From Anaerosacchariphilus hominis (GTDB lineage: Bacteria > Bacillota > Clostridia > Lachnospirales > Lachnospiraceae): DNA of 64,000 bases. The notes below the pieces were generated by a model, which worked only from the letters and a program-made list of their open reading frames with translations, did no database searches and was not told where the DNA came from. The DNA lies in contig NZ_JACOOR010000002.1 in NCBI RefSeq assembly GCF_014290175.1, positions 62,001 to 126,000 of the forward strand, written 5' to 3'. A program made the translations under genes and the position numbers. Positions 9,821 to 19,054 of this stretch are shown piece after piece (position 1 is the first letter of the stretch; each line of letters begins with the position of its first letter).

Positions 9821-10645
9821 ATGGACAGAGAAAAATTGATAAATGTTCAACTGGAAATTTTGGACGAAATAAAGAGAGTGTGTGAAAAAAATGGCATTCA
9901 GTTTTTTTTAGATTATGGGACGTTATTAGGAGCAGTACGGCATAAAGGAATGATTCCCTGGGATGATGACATCGATCTAGGTATGTTGCGGAAGGATTAT
10001 GATAGATTTTGTGCGGTGGCTCCAAAAGAATTAGGAAAAAATTTTTATTTGCAAACATGGGAAAATGATATAGGGTATGCCTGCCCATTTGTGAAAGTGA
10101 GAAGGTTGCATACACATTTTATTGAAAGAGCCACGGAGAACACAGGGCAAGAAGATGGGATTTTTATAGATGTTTTTCCTTATGATACATATCCGGCTAC
10201 AAAGCTAAAAAGAATTTGTCAAAAGTATGGTATAAAAGTAATAGATAAACTGTTATATGCAAAATGTGGCTATATTTTATGGGAAGATCGAGACACTACT
10301 AAAAAGAGATTATATAAGGTACTTGGAAAGATTTCGAATATAATTTCTAAAAAAACATTATGCAAATGTAGGGCGAAGTTGGAACTAATAGGAAATAAAG
10401 ACAATACTGGATATTATATCGTTCAAAGTGGCGATGGTCAATATGAACGATATAAAGTTCCTAAGAAATGTTTGGAGAAAGGATGCATAGAACTTGAGTT
10501 TGAAAATAAAATGTATCCATGTCCAAGCGATTACGATACGTGGCTGACATGCTTTTATGGAGACTATAAAAAGTTACCTCCAGAATCAGAAAGAGTAAGT
10601 ATGCATAATGTTAAGAATATAGTGATTGAAGGAAAAAGTATATAA
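9821..10645 (+). CDS. LicD family phosphotransferase
   Basis: A 274-residue LicD-family protein. The diagnostic block is FLDYGTLLGAVRHKG followed by IPWDDDIDLGM near residues 30-55; the acidic cluster binds metal and nucleotide. LicD enzymes attach phosphocholine or related phospho-groups to surface glycans. The second half has the usual IDVFPYD and a cysteine-rich stretch around residues 140-180. It suggests that this polysaccharide carries a phosphate-linked substituent; no choline uptake or activation gene is seen in the window. It is preceded by AGAGGAAAG. Confidence 0.88.
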   Translation: MDREKLINVQLEILDEIKRVCEKNGIQFFLDYGTLLGAVRHKGMIPWDDDIDLGMLRKDYDRFCAVAPKELGKNFYLQTWENDIGYACPFVKVRRLHTHFIERATENTGQEDGIFIDVFPYDTYPATKLKRICQKYGIKVIDKLLYAKCGYILWEDRDTTKKRLYKVLGKISNIISKKTLCKCRAKLELIGNKDNTGYYIVQSGDGQYERYKVPKKCLEKGCIELEFENKMYPCPSDYDTWLTCFYGDYKKLPPESERVSMHNVKNIVIEGKSI

Positions 10646-10658
10646 TAGGAGAAATCAG

Positions 10659-11543
10659 ATGAAGAAAAGAGCTATAGTAACAGGAGGAAGCAAAGACCAG
10701 TTTCCCGCGATAGCTGTATTGATTATGCAAATTGCGAATAATTGTCCTGATATGGCAGATGAGATAGTTATATTTCATAACGGGGTCGAAGAAGAAGAAC
10801 AAATAAGGATAAATAAAATTTTTCCTTGTAGATTTATAGAATATACGTTTCCAATTTCAGATGATGGAAAGTTTGGACGAGCGGTGTGGCATTATTTTAC
10901 ATTTATGCTGTTTTGCAAATACGAGTGTTTTAGGCTGTTGGATGAATATGAGACAATCTTGTGGACAGATTATGATGTATATATTTTAAAAAATATATCT
11001 GAATTAATGGAACAAAAAGAATATCCAGCAAAATTTATGACTAATACATTGACAATAAAAAAATTTAATGAGAATATATATTCGCATTTGGATGAACTCA
11101 AAGATGTAGATTTGTTATATGGGTTAAGCATAAGTTGTGGAATTTTTGTGTTGAAAGACTCATTTCCAAATTATAAGCATTTTTATGAAGAATGTATCCA
11201 GTTAACAATGGAATTGTCAGATAGCCTTTCTTGTGCTGAAGAAGCAGTTATAAGTATATTGCTTCAAAGAAATAAGATTAAAGTAGGGCATATACCTCCA
11301 GAAATATATTGTGTGCATCCTAAAAATTATCATGGGGGGGAAGAAATTAAAATTTTGCATGCAGCAGGAAATCCCAAATTTTGGAACGGATTGTATTATG
11401 AACCATGGCAGATCCTCATGAAGCAATGGATAAAAATGGGTGGAGAAAAGGTGAAAAACAATAGATTTATGGTGAAGAGGTTAATAAGAGATGTATTACC
11501 GTATGGCGTAGTTGATTACCTTATGAAAAGAAGAGAACGATAG
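10659..11543 (+). CDS. GT-A type glycosyltransferase, GT8-like
   Basis: A 294-residue putative GT-A transferase. The metal-binding DxD-like motif is WTDYDVYIL, and HAAGNPKFWNG near residue 240 resembles the H-x-x-G-x-x-K-P-W end motif of GT8 enzymes. I chose the ATG at 10659, preceded by TAGGAGAAATC, rather than an in-frame ATG at 10626 that overlaps the licD-like gene. It is followed two bases later by an acyltransferase gene. Acceptor and donor are unknown. Very A+T rich. Confidence 0.72.
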   Translation: MKKRAIVTGGSKDQFPAIAVLIMQIANNCPDMADEIVIFHNGVEEEEQIRINKIFPCRFIEYTFPISDDGKFGRAVWHYFTFMLFCKYECFRLLDEYETILWTDYDVYILKNISELMEQKEYPAKFMTNTLTIKKFNENIYSHLDELKDVDLLYGLSISCGIFVLKDSFPNYKHFYEECIQLTMELSDSLSCAEEAVISILLQRNKIKVGHIPPEIYCVHPKNYHGGEEIKILHAAGNPKFWNGLYYEPWQILMKQWIKMGGEKVKNNRFMVKRLIRDVLPYGVVDYLMKRRER

Positions 11544-11544
11544 A

Positions 11545-12603
11545 ATGAATGAAGAACGTAATTATGGAATAGATTTGTCAAGATTAGTATTTATGTTTAT
11601 GGTGTGTACTTTACATGTGCTTGGTCAAGGTGGGGTTCTTGATGCTTGTATAATAGGAACACAAAAGTACAAAGTATATTGGCTGATGGAAATAATGTGC
11701 TATTGTGCAGTTGATGGATTTGCTCTAATAAGTGGCTATGTTGCAACTAATAAAAAACATAAATATTCTAAAATCGTGAATATGTGGTTACAAGTGTTTT
11801 TTTATTCGTTTATTGTAACTATGTTGATTGGGCAAATATGTGGGGCTGATATTGGGGTTAGAATAATTTTAAAAAGTATTTTTCCAGTTATGCTAAATAC
11901 ATATTGGTATTTTACAGCGTATGTTGCGTTATTTTTTGCAATGCCAATATTTGATAAATATATATTTGAAATAAGTGAAAAAGAAGCTATGGCAATGCTG
12001 ATAATAATGTTTTTTTTGTATTCGCTCCTTGGGACAATAGCAGATCCTTTTATCACAGGTAACGGATATTCAGCATTATGGATAATGATTCTTTATTGTA
12101 TAGGAGCTATTACAAAAAAAATAAAATTATTTAGCAGAAAAAAATCAAGGGAGTTAGTTATATGGTTAGGGATATGCATCTTTATAACATGGATAGATAA
12201 AATCTATGTACGTAATGAAAGAATAACTTTAACGAATTATCTGTCACCAACAATATTAGGAAGTGCGTTAATTTTAGTTATTTTATTTTCAAGAATTAAA
12301 GTAAGTAAAAAAGTAAGTAAAAAAATAATTAGCAGATTATCTCCGTTGGCGTTTGGAATTTATTTATTTCAACTCAATATAATTATATGGAATGAAAAAT
12401 TAAAAAATGCATTTAGCTACATTACATCATTAGATGTTGTTTTAGGGGTATTGCAGGTACTGGGAGGCGCAGTTTTAATTTTTCTTGTGGGTTTAGTTGT
12501 AGAGTATGTACGAAGTAATATTTATAAGAAGATAAAAGTAGCCCTCATTAGTGAAAAAATAGTAGACTTGGCCGAAAAAGTGTTTGTGAGACTGATGCGA
12601 TAG
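11545..12603 (+). CDS. Membrane acyltransferase (acyltransferase_3 / OafA-like)
   Basis: A 352-residue integral membrane acyltransferase with about ten hydrophobic segments. The family signature at the N-terminus is seen as YGIDLSRLVFMFMVCTLHV, in which the histidine is the usual catalytic residue, and VDGFALISGYV follows. Such proteins O-acetylate or otherwise acylate surface polysaccharides. Its start lies one base after the stop of the preceding gene, so the pair is probably coupled. The C-terminus is strongly basic and hydrophobic. The family is clear; the modified position is unknown. Confidence 0.85.
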   Translation: MNEERNYGIDLSRLVFMFMVCTLHVLGQGGVLDACIIGTQKYKVYWLMEIMCYCAVDGFALISGYVATNKKHKYSKIVNMWLQVFFYSFIVTMLIGQICGADIGVRIILKSIFPVMLNTYWYFTAYVALFFAMPIFDKYIFEISEKEAMAMLIIMFFLYSLLGTIADPFITGNGYSALWIMILYCIGAITKKIKLFSRKKSRELVIWLGICIFITWIDKIYVRNERITLTNYLSPTILGSALILVILFSRIKVSKKVSKKIISRLSPLAFGIYLFQLNIIIWNEKLKNAFSYITSLDVVLGVLQVLGGAVLIFLVGLVVEYVRSNIYKKIKVALISEKIVDLAEKVFVRLMR

Positions 12604-12725
12604 CAGGTTAATAAATATTATATATTCCATGTGGGGACTTAGACAAATTCGTTAATGAAATATTTAAAAGATGTAGTGCAAATAGTTTTTATTTCTCTAT
12701 GAAATAAGAAAAATAGAAAGGAAAT

Positions 12726-12751
12726 GGAGCATTTTGTGACAAAAGTGCTCC
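12726..12751 (+). promoter_or_regulatory. Hairpin between a distant Shine-Dalgarno and the 12764 start
   Basis: GGAGCA at 12726-12731 pairs with TGCTCC at 12746-12751, and the intervening TTTGT/ACAAA can extend the stem. The purine-rich AAAGGAAATGG lies just upstream, around 12717-12727, more than 30 bases from the next start codon, and no Shine-Dalgarno is seen closer. Folding would bring the upstream AAAGGAAA nearer to the ATG. The structure is seen in sequence; the regulatory role is inference. Confidence 0.35.
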
Positions 12752-12763
12752 CATAGATAAAAT

Positions 12764-13807
12764 ATGGAAAAATGGAGATTAGAGACCCCTATAATGTTAA
12801 CTTTTTTTACTCGACATGAAACATTAAAAAGAGTATTTGAAATTATTAAAGAAGTTAAACCCAGAATGTTATTTTTAGTTGGAGATGGGCCAAGAAAGAC
12901 AGTTCCTGGCGACAAAGAACAAATAGAACTATGTAAAAAAATACTAGAGGATATTCCATGGGAATGTGAAGTACACCGGTATTATGCAGAAGAAAACAGA
13001 GGTATTTTAATAAACGCCAATGAAGGAATGAAAAGAGCTTTTGAAAAGGTAGATAAATTAATTTTCCTTGAAGATGATATGCTCTGCAGCCAAAGCTTTT
13101 TTTGGTTCTGTCAGGAACTATTAAAAAAATATGAAAATGATTTGAGGGTGCAATTAATATGTGGACAAAATATTGAAGAAGTAACAGAAAGAGTAACCGC
13201 AGATTATTTTTTTGCACATAAAATATCCAGTGGATGTGTGGGAATATGGAAAAGAACATATGAGGGGTGGAATTATAGATATCCGGTTTTTGAGGATGTA
13301 TATAATAAGCAATTATTAGAATCTGCTGTGCCCAAGGAACTAAGAAAAGCAAAATATTTAAAAGACGCAGAAAGAGATAGAGACGAATTTTTAAAGAATC
13401 CAATGGCAAAGTCTATTGAGACATGTGCGATGGTGAATAGTTACCAGTATAATACGCTTAATATTATTCCTAAATATAATATGTCAGTTAGCATAGGTAT
13501 GAGCTGCAAAGCTGCACATACTGCTGATAAAATAGAAAAGATGCCTAAAGTTATTCAGAGATTATTTAGTTTAAAAGTATATGATTATCGGTTTCCTTTA
13601 AAGTATTCTGAATTTGTAATATGTGATAAAGAGTATGATAAAATGTGCTGGAGAATATTAGGAACCGGACATCCCTTATTAAGATTTAAAAGAAATATGG
13701 AAAAAGGGTTACGAATAATGAAATATGGAGGATTGAAAGAACTGGGGAAAAAATTAAATGGCTATATGAAAAAAAAACAAAGCGAGAATTCTGACATAAA
13801 TGGATAG
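12764..13807 (+). CDS. GT-A type glycosyltransferase
   Basis: A 347-residue glycosyltransferase of GT-A type. The N-terminal region has ETPIMLTFFTRHETLKRVFE, typical of sugar transferases that begin with an IxLTFxR strand, and the acidic metal-binding motif is LIFLEDDMLCS near residue 105. HKISSGCVGIWKRTYEGW follows. The gene stands apart, 160 bases after the acyltransferase gene, with a hairpin just before it and no close ribosome binding site, so its expression may be controlled separately. It is the last gene of the very A+T-rich block. Confidence 0.78.
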   Translation: MEKWRLETPIMLTFFTRHETLKRVFEIIKEVKPRMLFLVGDGPRKTVPGDKEQIELCKKILEDIPWECEVHRYYAEENRGILINANEGMKRAFEKVDKLIFLEDDMLCSQSFFWFCQELLKKYENDLRVQLICGQNIEEVTERVTADYFFAHKISSGCVGIWKRTYEGWNYRYPVFEDVYNKQLLESAVPKELRKAKYLKDAERDRDEFLKNPMAKSIETCAMVNSYQYNTLNIIPKYNMSVSIGMSCKAAHTADKIEKMPKVIQRLFSLKVYDYRFPLKYSEFVICDKEYDKMCWRILGTGHPLLRFKRNMEKGLRIMKYGGLKELGKKLNGYMKKKQSENSDING

Positions 13808-13872
13808 ATAATACGTTTATTCAAGAAAGTTTCTGTTAAAATAATAGAGACATAAGGAAAGAGGAATAGATT

Positions 13873-14922
13873 ATGGCAACGTCAAAATTTTTCAAAGATA
13901 AAACCCTTATGATCACCGGCGGAACCGGTTCCTTCGGCTCCACCGTATTAAAGCATTTTCTGGATTCTGATTTGAAGGAGATCCGTATTTTTTCTCGTGA
14001 CGAGAAAAAACAGGATGATATGCGTCATGAACTGCAGGCAAAGCATCCGGACTTGGCGGGAAAAGTGAAGTTCTATATCGGAGATGTGAGAAATATGCGT
14101 TCTGTACAGGACGCGATGCCTGGTGTAGATTATATTTTCCATGCGGCAGCCCTGAAGCAGGTTCCGTCTTGTGAGTTCTTCCCTATGGAAGCGGTCAGAA
14201 CAAACGTGGAAGGAACAGACAATGTGCTTCATGCAGCCATTGATGCAGGAGTTCAGAGAATTGTTTGCCTTTCCACAGACAAAGCGGCATATCCCATTAA
14301 CGCCATGGGTATCTCAAAAGCCATGATGGAGAAAGTAATCGGTGCAAATGCCAGAGTGGCAGCGGGGCGGACAACCATTTGTTGTACCAGATATGGAAAT
14401 GTAATGTGCAGCAGAGGTTCAGTAATTCCGTTGTTTATTGACCAGATCAAAGCAGGAAACCCGCTTACGATCACAGATCCCAATATGACTCGGTTCCTGA
14501 TGAATCTGGATGAGGCTGTGGCATTAGTAATGTTTGCTTTTGAGCATGGTGAGCCGGGAGATTTGTTTGTGCAGAAGTCGGATGCCAGCACCATCGGAGA
14601 TCTGGCAAAGGCGGTACAGAAGTTGTTTGGGGATACAGGAACTCATATCATTGGAACTCGTCATGGTGAAAAGCTGTTTGAAACGCTGATGACGAATGAG
14701 GAGTGCATGCGCAGTGTTGACATGGGCGATTATTATCGTGTACTTCCGGACGGGCGGGATCTGAATTATGATAAGTTCTTTGTAAAGGGACAGGTGCAGA
14801 CCATGGCCAGTGAAGCATATACCAGCCATAATACCAGACGACTGGATGTGGACGGAACTGTGGACAAGATCATGACGACGGATTATGTGAAAGAAGCTTT
14901 GGCTGACTGGAACAGAAGGTAA
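13873..14922 (+). CDS. capE: UDP-GlcNAc 4,6-dehydratase/5-epimerase (CapE/FnlA type)
   Basis: A 349-residue SDR enzyme opening the UDP-L-FucNAc pathway: UDP-GlcNAc is dehydrated and epimerised to a 4-keto-6-deoxy intermediate. The NAD turn is G16-x2-G19-x2-G22, and the active-site tyrosine is replaced by methionine in the M145-x3-K149 motif within DKAAYPINAMGISKAMMEK, as in CapE/FlaA1-type dehydratases. Base composition jumps to a higher G+C at this gene, so the module has a different history from the genes before it. capF and capG homologues follow at once. Confidence 0.92.
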   Translation: MATSKFFKDKTLMITGGTGSFGSTVLKHFLDSDLKEIRIFSRDEKKQDDMRHELQAKHPDLAGKVKFYIGDVRNMRSVQDAMPGVDYIFHAAALKQVPSCEFFPMEAVRTNVEGTDNVLHAAIDAGVQRIVCLSTDKAAYPINAMGISKAMMEKVIGANARVAAGRTTICCTRYGNVMCSRGSVIPLFIDQIKAGNPLTITDPNMTRFLMNLDEAVALVMFAFEHGEPGDLFVQKSDASTIGDLAKAVQKLFGDTGTHIIGTRHGEKLFETLMTNEECMRSVDMGDYYRVLPDGRDLNYDKFFVKGQVQTMASEAYTSHNTRRLDVDGTVDKIMTTDYVKEALADWNRR

Positions 14923-14928
14923 AAAACG

Positions 14929-16155
14929 ATGAATATTTTGATAACAGGAGCAGCTGGCTTCGTAGGAAAAAATCTGACAGAGTCTTTGAAGAATATTCAA
15001 CAGGGAAAAGACAGAACGCGGCCGGAATTGAACATTGATGAAATCTATGAGTATGACGTACATACAGAGCCAGAACTTCTGGATGAATATTGTCAAAAAG
15101 CGGATTTTGTATTTAATCTGGCAGGAGTGAACAGGCCGAAGGAGAACACGGAGTTTATGGCTGGAAATTTTGGCTTCGCTTCGACACTATTGGACACTTT
15201 AAAAAAATACAAAAATACTTGTCCGGTGATGCTCTCCTCTTCGATTCAGGCGACGCTTTTAGGACGGTTTGAAGGCTCGGATTATGGAAAGTCAAAGCTT
15301 GCGGGAGAAGAACTGTTTTTTGAGTATGGAAAAGAAACGGGAGCGAAAGTGTTAGTCTACCGTTTTCCGAACCTGTTTGGAAAATGGTGTCGGCCAAATT
15401 ATAATTCTGCGGTGGCTACCTTTTGTAATAATATTGCCAATGATTTACTGATTCAGGTGAACGATCCGAAAGTAGAGCTGGAACTTCTTTACATTGACGA
15501 TCTGATAAAAGAGATGCTGGATGCTCTGGAAGGACAGGAACATCATTGTGAGTTTGATGGTGTAGATGCAGTAGAGAAGAAACAGGGAAGGTATTGTTTT
15601 GCACCGATTACGCATAAAGTGACATTAGGCGAAATTGTGGAACTATTGCATAAGTTTCAGAAACAGTCGCAGAGTCTGTTGATGCCGGAGATTCCGCAGA
15701 ATTCTTTTGCAAAAAAACTGTATTCGACCTATCTTTCCTATCTACCGGAGTCAAAAACAAAGTTTGAGCTGAAGATGAATTGTGACGAAAGAGGTAGCTT
15801 TACAGAGCTTTTAAAGACAGAAAGCTGCGGGCAGTTTTCCGTGAATATCAGCAAACCGGGTATCACAAAGGGACAGCACTGGCATCATTCTAAGTGGGAA
15901 TTTTTCATGGTTGTATCGGGACACGGGCTGATTCAGGAAAGAAAAATCGGGCTGGATGAGAAGGGACAATCTTATCCGGTATGGAATTTTGAAGTATCCG
16001 GAGATAAACTAGAGGCAGTACACATGTTGCCTGGATATACCCATAACATTATTAATTTGTCAGAAACAGAGAACTTGGTTACGGTGATGTGGGCGAATGA
16101 AGTTTTTGACCCGGGACATCCGGATACGTTTTTTGAACCTGTGGAGGAAAACTAA
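14929..16155 (+). CDS. capF: Bifunctional SDR-cupin enzyme CapF (UDP-L-FucNAc pathway)
   Basis: A 408-residue two-domain protein. An N-terminal SDR domain (ITGAAGFVGKNL at residues 4-15, reductase) is followed by a C-terminal cupin (GQHWHHSKWEFFMVVSG near 320-336), whose histidines would bind zinc. CapF performs 3-epimerisation and 4-reduction to UDP-L-TalNAc. The length matches FnlB/CapF. It starts six bases after the capE-type gene and its TAA overlaps the start of the next gene by one base, a compact three-gene module. Confidence 0.92.
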   Translation: MNILITGAAGFVGKNLTESLKNIQQGKDRTRPELNIDEIYEYDVHTEPELLDEYCQKADFVFNLAGVNRPKENTEFMAGNFGFASTLLDTLKKYKNTCPVMLSSSIQATLLGRFEGSDYGKSKLAGEELFFEYGKETGAKVLVYRFPNLFGKWCRPNYNSAVATFCNNIANDLLIQVNDPKVELELLYIDDLIKEMLDALEGQEHHCEFDGVDAVEKKQGRYCFAPITHKVTLGEIVELLHKFQKQSQSLLMPEIPQNSFAKKLYSTYLSYLPESKTKFELKMNCDERGSFTELLKTESCGQFSVNISKPGITKGQHWHHSKWEFFMVVSGHGLIQERKIGLDEKGQSYPVWNFEVSGDKLEAVHMLPGYTHNIINLSETENLVTVMWANEVFDPGHPDTFFEPVEEN

Positions 16156-17336
16156 TGAAAATCAGAACAGATTATTCAGATATACATTTTAAAGAGAACG
16201 GAAAGCTGAAACTTCTGATTATCGTGGGGACCAGACCGGAGATTATCCGGCTGGCGGCGGTAATCAACAAGTGTCGTAGGTACTTTGATGTGGTGCTGGC
16301 ACACACAGGGCAGAATTATGATTATAATCTGAATGGTATCTTTTTTGAAAATCTGAAAATCGAGAATCCGGAAGTGTACATGGATGCGGTAGGAGATGAT
16401 CTGGGAGCAACCGTGGGAAATATCATTAATTGTTCTTATAAACTGATGAATCAGATTAAACCGGATGCACTTCTCATTCTGGGTGATACGAACAGCTGTC
16501 TGTCTGCCATTGCAGCCAAACGTCTGCATATTCCGATTTTTCATATGGAAGCGGGAAATCGATGTAAAGATGAATGTCTGCCTGAGGAGACAAATCGCAG
16601 AATCGTAGATATTATATCTGATGTGAATCTGGCATATTCAGAGCATGCAAGAAAGTATCTGCATGAATGTGGGCTTCCGAAAGAGCGTGTCTATGTGACA
16701 GGTTCGCCCATGGCTGAGGTGCTTCATCAGAATTTGGGGGAGATTGAGAAGTCAGATATTTTGGAAAAGCTGGGTCTGGAGCCACACAAATATATTCTGC
16801 TGTCAGCGCACAGAGAAGAAAATATTGATACAGAGAAAAACTTTTTATCTTTATTTTCTGCGATTAATAAGTTGGCCGAAAAATATGATATGCCGATTTT
16901 ATATTCCTGTCATCCCCGTTCCAGAAAACGGCTGGAGGCCAGTGGGTTTAAGCTCGACCATCGTGTGATTCAGCATGAGCCGCTGGGCTTTCATGATTAT
17001 AATCATTTGCAGATGAATGCTTTTGCAGTGGTATCCGATAGTGGAACACTTCCGGAGGAGAGCAGCTTTTTCACATCTGTAGGACATCCGTTCCCAGCAG
17101 TCTGCATCCGCACCAGTACAGAACGTCCGGAAGCCTTGGACAAGGCATGCTTCATTCTGGCAGGAATTGATGAGAAGAGTCTTCTTCAGGCGGTGGATAC
17201 GGCGGTAGAAATGAATCTGGAGAATGACCTGGGTATCCCGGTTCCGGATTATGTGGAGGAGAATGTGAGCACGAAGGTGGTAAAGATTATCCAGAGTTAC
17301 ACCGGAGTGGTGGATAAGATGGTGTGGAGAAAGTAG
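16155..17336 (+). CDS. capG: UDP-sugar 2-epimerase CapG/FnlC (WecB family)
   Basis: A 393-residue member of the UDP-N-acetylglucosamine 2-epimerase family. GTRPEIIRL appears near residue 26, HMEAGNRCKDECLPEETNRRIVD near 135, and SAHREENID near 215; the C-terminal SDSGTLPEES motif binds the UDP moiety. As the third gene of the capE-capF-capG set it should convert UDP-L-TalNAc to UDP-L-FucNAc. It ends with TAG at 17334-17336 and is followed by a strong terminator. Confidence 0.92.
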   Translation: MKIRTDYSDIHFKENGKLKLLIIVGTRPEIIRLAAVINKCRRYFDVVLAHTGQNYDYNLNGIFFENLKIENPEVYMDAVGDDLGATVGNIINCSYKLMNQIKPDALLILGDTNSCLSAIAAKRLHIPIFHMEAGNRCKDECLPEETNRRIVDIISDVNLAYSEHARKYLHECGLPKERVYVTGSPMAEVLHQNLGEIEKSDILEKLGLEPHKYILLSAHREENIDTEKNFLSLFSAINKLAEKYDMPILYSCHPRSRKRLEASGFKLDHRVIQHEPLGFHDYNHLQMNAFAVVSDSGTLPEESSFFTSVGHPFPAVCIRTSTERPEALDKACFILAGIDEKSLLQAVDTAVEMNLENDLGIPVPDYVEENVSTKVVKIIQSYTGVVDKMVWRK

Positions 17337-17387
17337 CGATTTCAAATGTAAGTAGGTAAAGAATTGAAAAAAGAAGCATAAAACTCA

Positions 17388-17421
17388 AGAGAATGGTTAA
17401 AGTTGCGACCATTCTCTTTTT
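17388..17421 (+). terminator. Rho-independent terminator after capG
   Basis: AGAGAATGGT at 17388-17397 pairs perfectly with ACCATTCTCT at 17408-17417, with a ten-base loop and a run of T at 17418-17421. It divides the polysaccharide locus into at least two transcription units; the next gene starts about 70 bases later. Confidence 0.88.
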
Positions 17422-17491
17422 ATGGTATTATGAGTAAAAAATTAAAAGATAAATAAAGTAGAATGAGTATAGAGGTAGGAGTTAAAATAAA

Positions 17492-19054
17492 ATGCAGCAA
17501 AAGGCTTCACGAACGGAAAATGTAGCTAAGAATATAGCATGGGGATACATTGCAAATGTCCTTACCATGGTATTTAGTTTTATATCACGTACAGTATTTA
17601 TTTATACATTAGGTAGTGAATATCTGGGATTAAACGGATTATTTACAAATGTACTTGGAATATTGTCGTTTACAGAATTGGGAATTGGCAATGTTCTTAA
17701 TTACAGTTTATACAAACCATTAGCAATGGATGATAAAGAAAAAGTAAAGAGTCTAATGGCAGTATACAAAAAAGCATATAGATGGGTTATGGTAGTAGTA
17801 CTGGCTATAGGATTAGCCATCTGTCCTTTCCTGCCAAATATGATTAAAGATGCTCAGAGTGTAGAACATGTTTATTTGTATTATGGATTCTTCTTGTTTA
17901 ATACTGTGACCTCTTATATGGTATCATATAAAAATGGACTGATGAGTGCTGCACAAAAAGAATATGCGGTTACGAATGTTATGGCAGTTCTTAATTTTTT
18001 CATGGTTGTAGTACAATGTTGTTCCCTGGTATTGTTTAAAAATTATTTATTATATCTTACGATACAGGCTATATTTCAGTTTTTACAGAGAATTATTGTT
18101 TCATTATATGTGGATAGACAATTTCCACTTTTGAAAGAAAAGAATGTTCAAAAATTGCCAGATGAGGAAAAAGCAGTTTTAAAAGAAAACGTCGAAGCTA
18201 TGGTTTATCACAAAGTAGGGGATGTATGTGTAAGTCAGACGGATAATATTATAGTTTCTACATTTATTAGTTTATCAGCAGTTGGAAAAATATCTAACTA
18301 TACATTGATTACTTCTTCATTAACAAGAATCATATCTATTATTTTTAACAATTCTGTAGCAAGTATTGGAAACTTTGTAGCAACAGAATCAAAAGAAAGA
18401 AGAAAAAGTATATTTAAAGTTTATAATTTTTTGGCATTTTGGATATATGGAATAATTTCAGTGGAATTATTTGTGTTGTTTCAGCCATTTGTAAAGATAT
18501 GGGCTGGAAAGACGAATTTAATAGATACATTGACGATGGCATTAATGGTATTCAATTTTTATTTAACAGGACTGAAGGTGGCAGTGGCTAACTTTAAAAC
18601 AGCTTGTGGTATTTTTCAGGCGGACAAATACATTGGGATTGTTCAGGCAGTTGTGAATTTAGTAGTAAGCATTATATTGGCAAAACTTATTGGTCTTCCC
18701 GGAGTTTATATAGGAACTTTAGCGCAGGGGTTAGTTGATGTGGTATGGAGACCATGGATTGTATATAAAAGAATTTTCAAAGAACCGGTGAGGGAATATT
18801 ATATAGTGTGGTTTAAATATATTGGAATTCTTATTGTTTTGACAGCAATAAGTTATACATTTACGTGGAAGCTACTTGCAGAAATATCCTTGATACGGAT
18901 TTTTATGGCGGCTATTTTGATATTTATAGTAATCAATTTGATTTTATATTTGCTCTTTAGAAAAACTGAAGAAATGAAATATTTGGAAGAAAAATTATAC
19001 TTAATGTTTCAGAAGATATGGAGAGGAAAAGTGAGAAAGGAAAATTTCAAATGA
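17492..19054 (+). CDS. Second Wzx-type polysaccharide flippase
   Basis: A 520-residue multi-pass MOP-superfamily flippase, paralogous to the one at 8261. The block LGSEYLGLNGLFTNVLGIL followed by GNVLNYSLYKPLA is closely shared. About 12-14 hydrophobic segments are visible and a basic tail ends the protein. It starts with ATG after GGTAGGAG. Its presence with a polymerase candidate directly downstream suggests a complete flippase-polymerase pair for one repeat unit, leaving the 8261 flippase for another or as a replaced copy. Confidence 0.88.
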   Translation: MQQKASRTENVAKNIAWGYIANVLTMVFSFISRTVFIYTLGSEYLGLNGLFTNVLGILSFTELGIGNVLNYSLYKPLAMDDKEKVKSLMAVYKKAYRWVMVVVLAIGLAICPFLPNMIKDAQSVEHVYLYYGFFLFNTVTSYMVSYKNGLMSAAQKEYAVTNVMAVLNFFMVVVQCCSLVLFKNYLLYLTIQAIFQFLQRIIVSLYVDRQFPLLKEKNVQKLPDEEKAVLKENVEAMVYHKVGDVCVSQTDNIIVSTFISLSAVGKISNYTLITSSLTRIISIIFNNSVASIGNFVATESKERRKSIFKVYNFLAFWIYGIISVELFVLFQPFVKIWAGKTNLIDTLTMALMVFNFYLTGLKVAVANFKTACGIFQADKYIGIVQAVVNLVVSIILAKLIGLPGVYIGTLAQGLVDVVWRPWIVYKRIFKEPVREYYIVWFKYIGILIVLTAISYTFTWKLLAEISLIRIFMAAILIFIVINLILYLLFRKTEEMKYLEEKLYLMFQKIWRGKVRKENFK

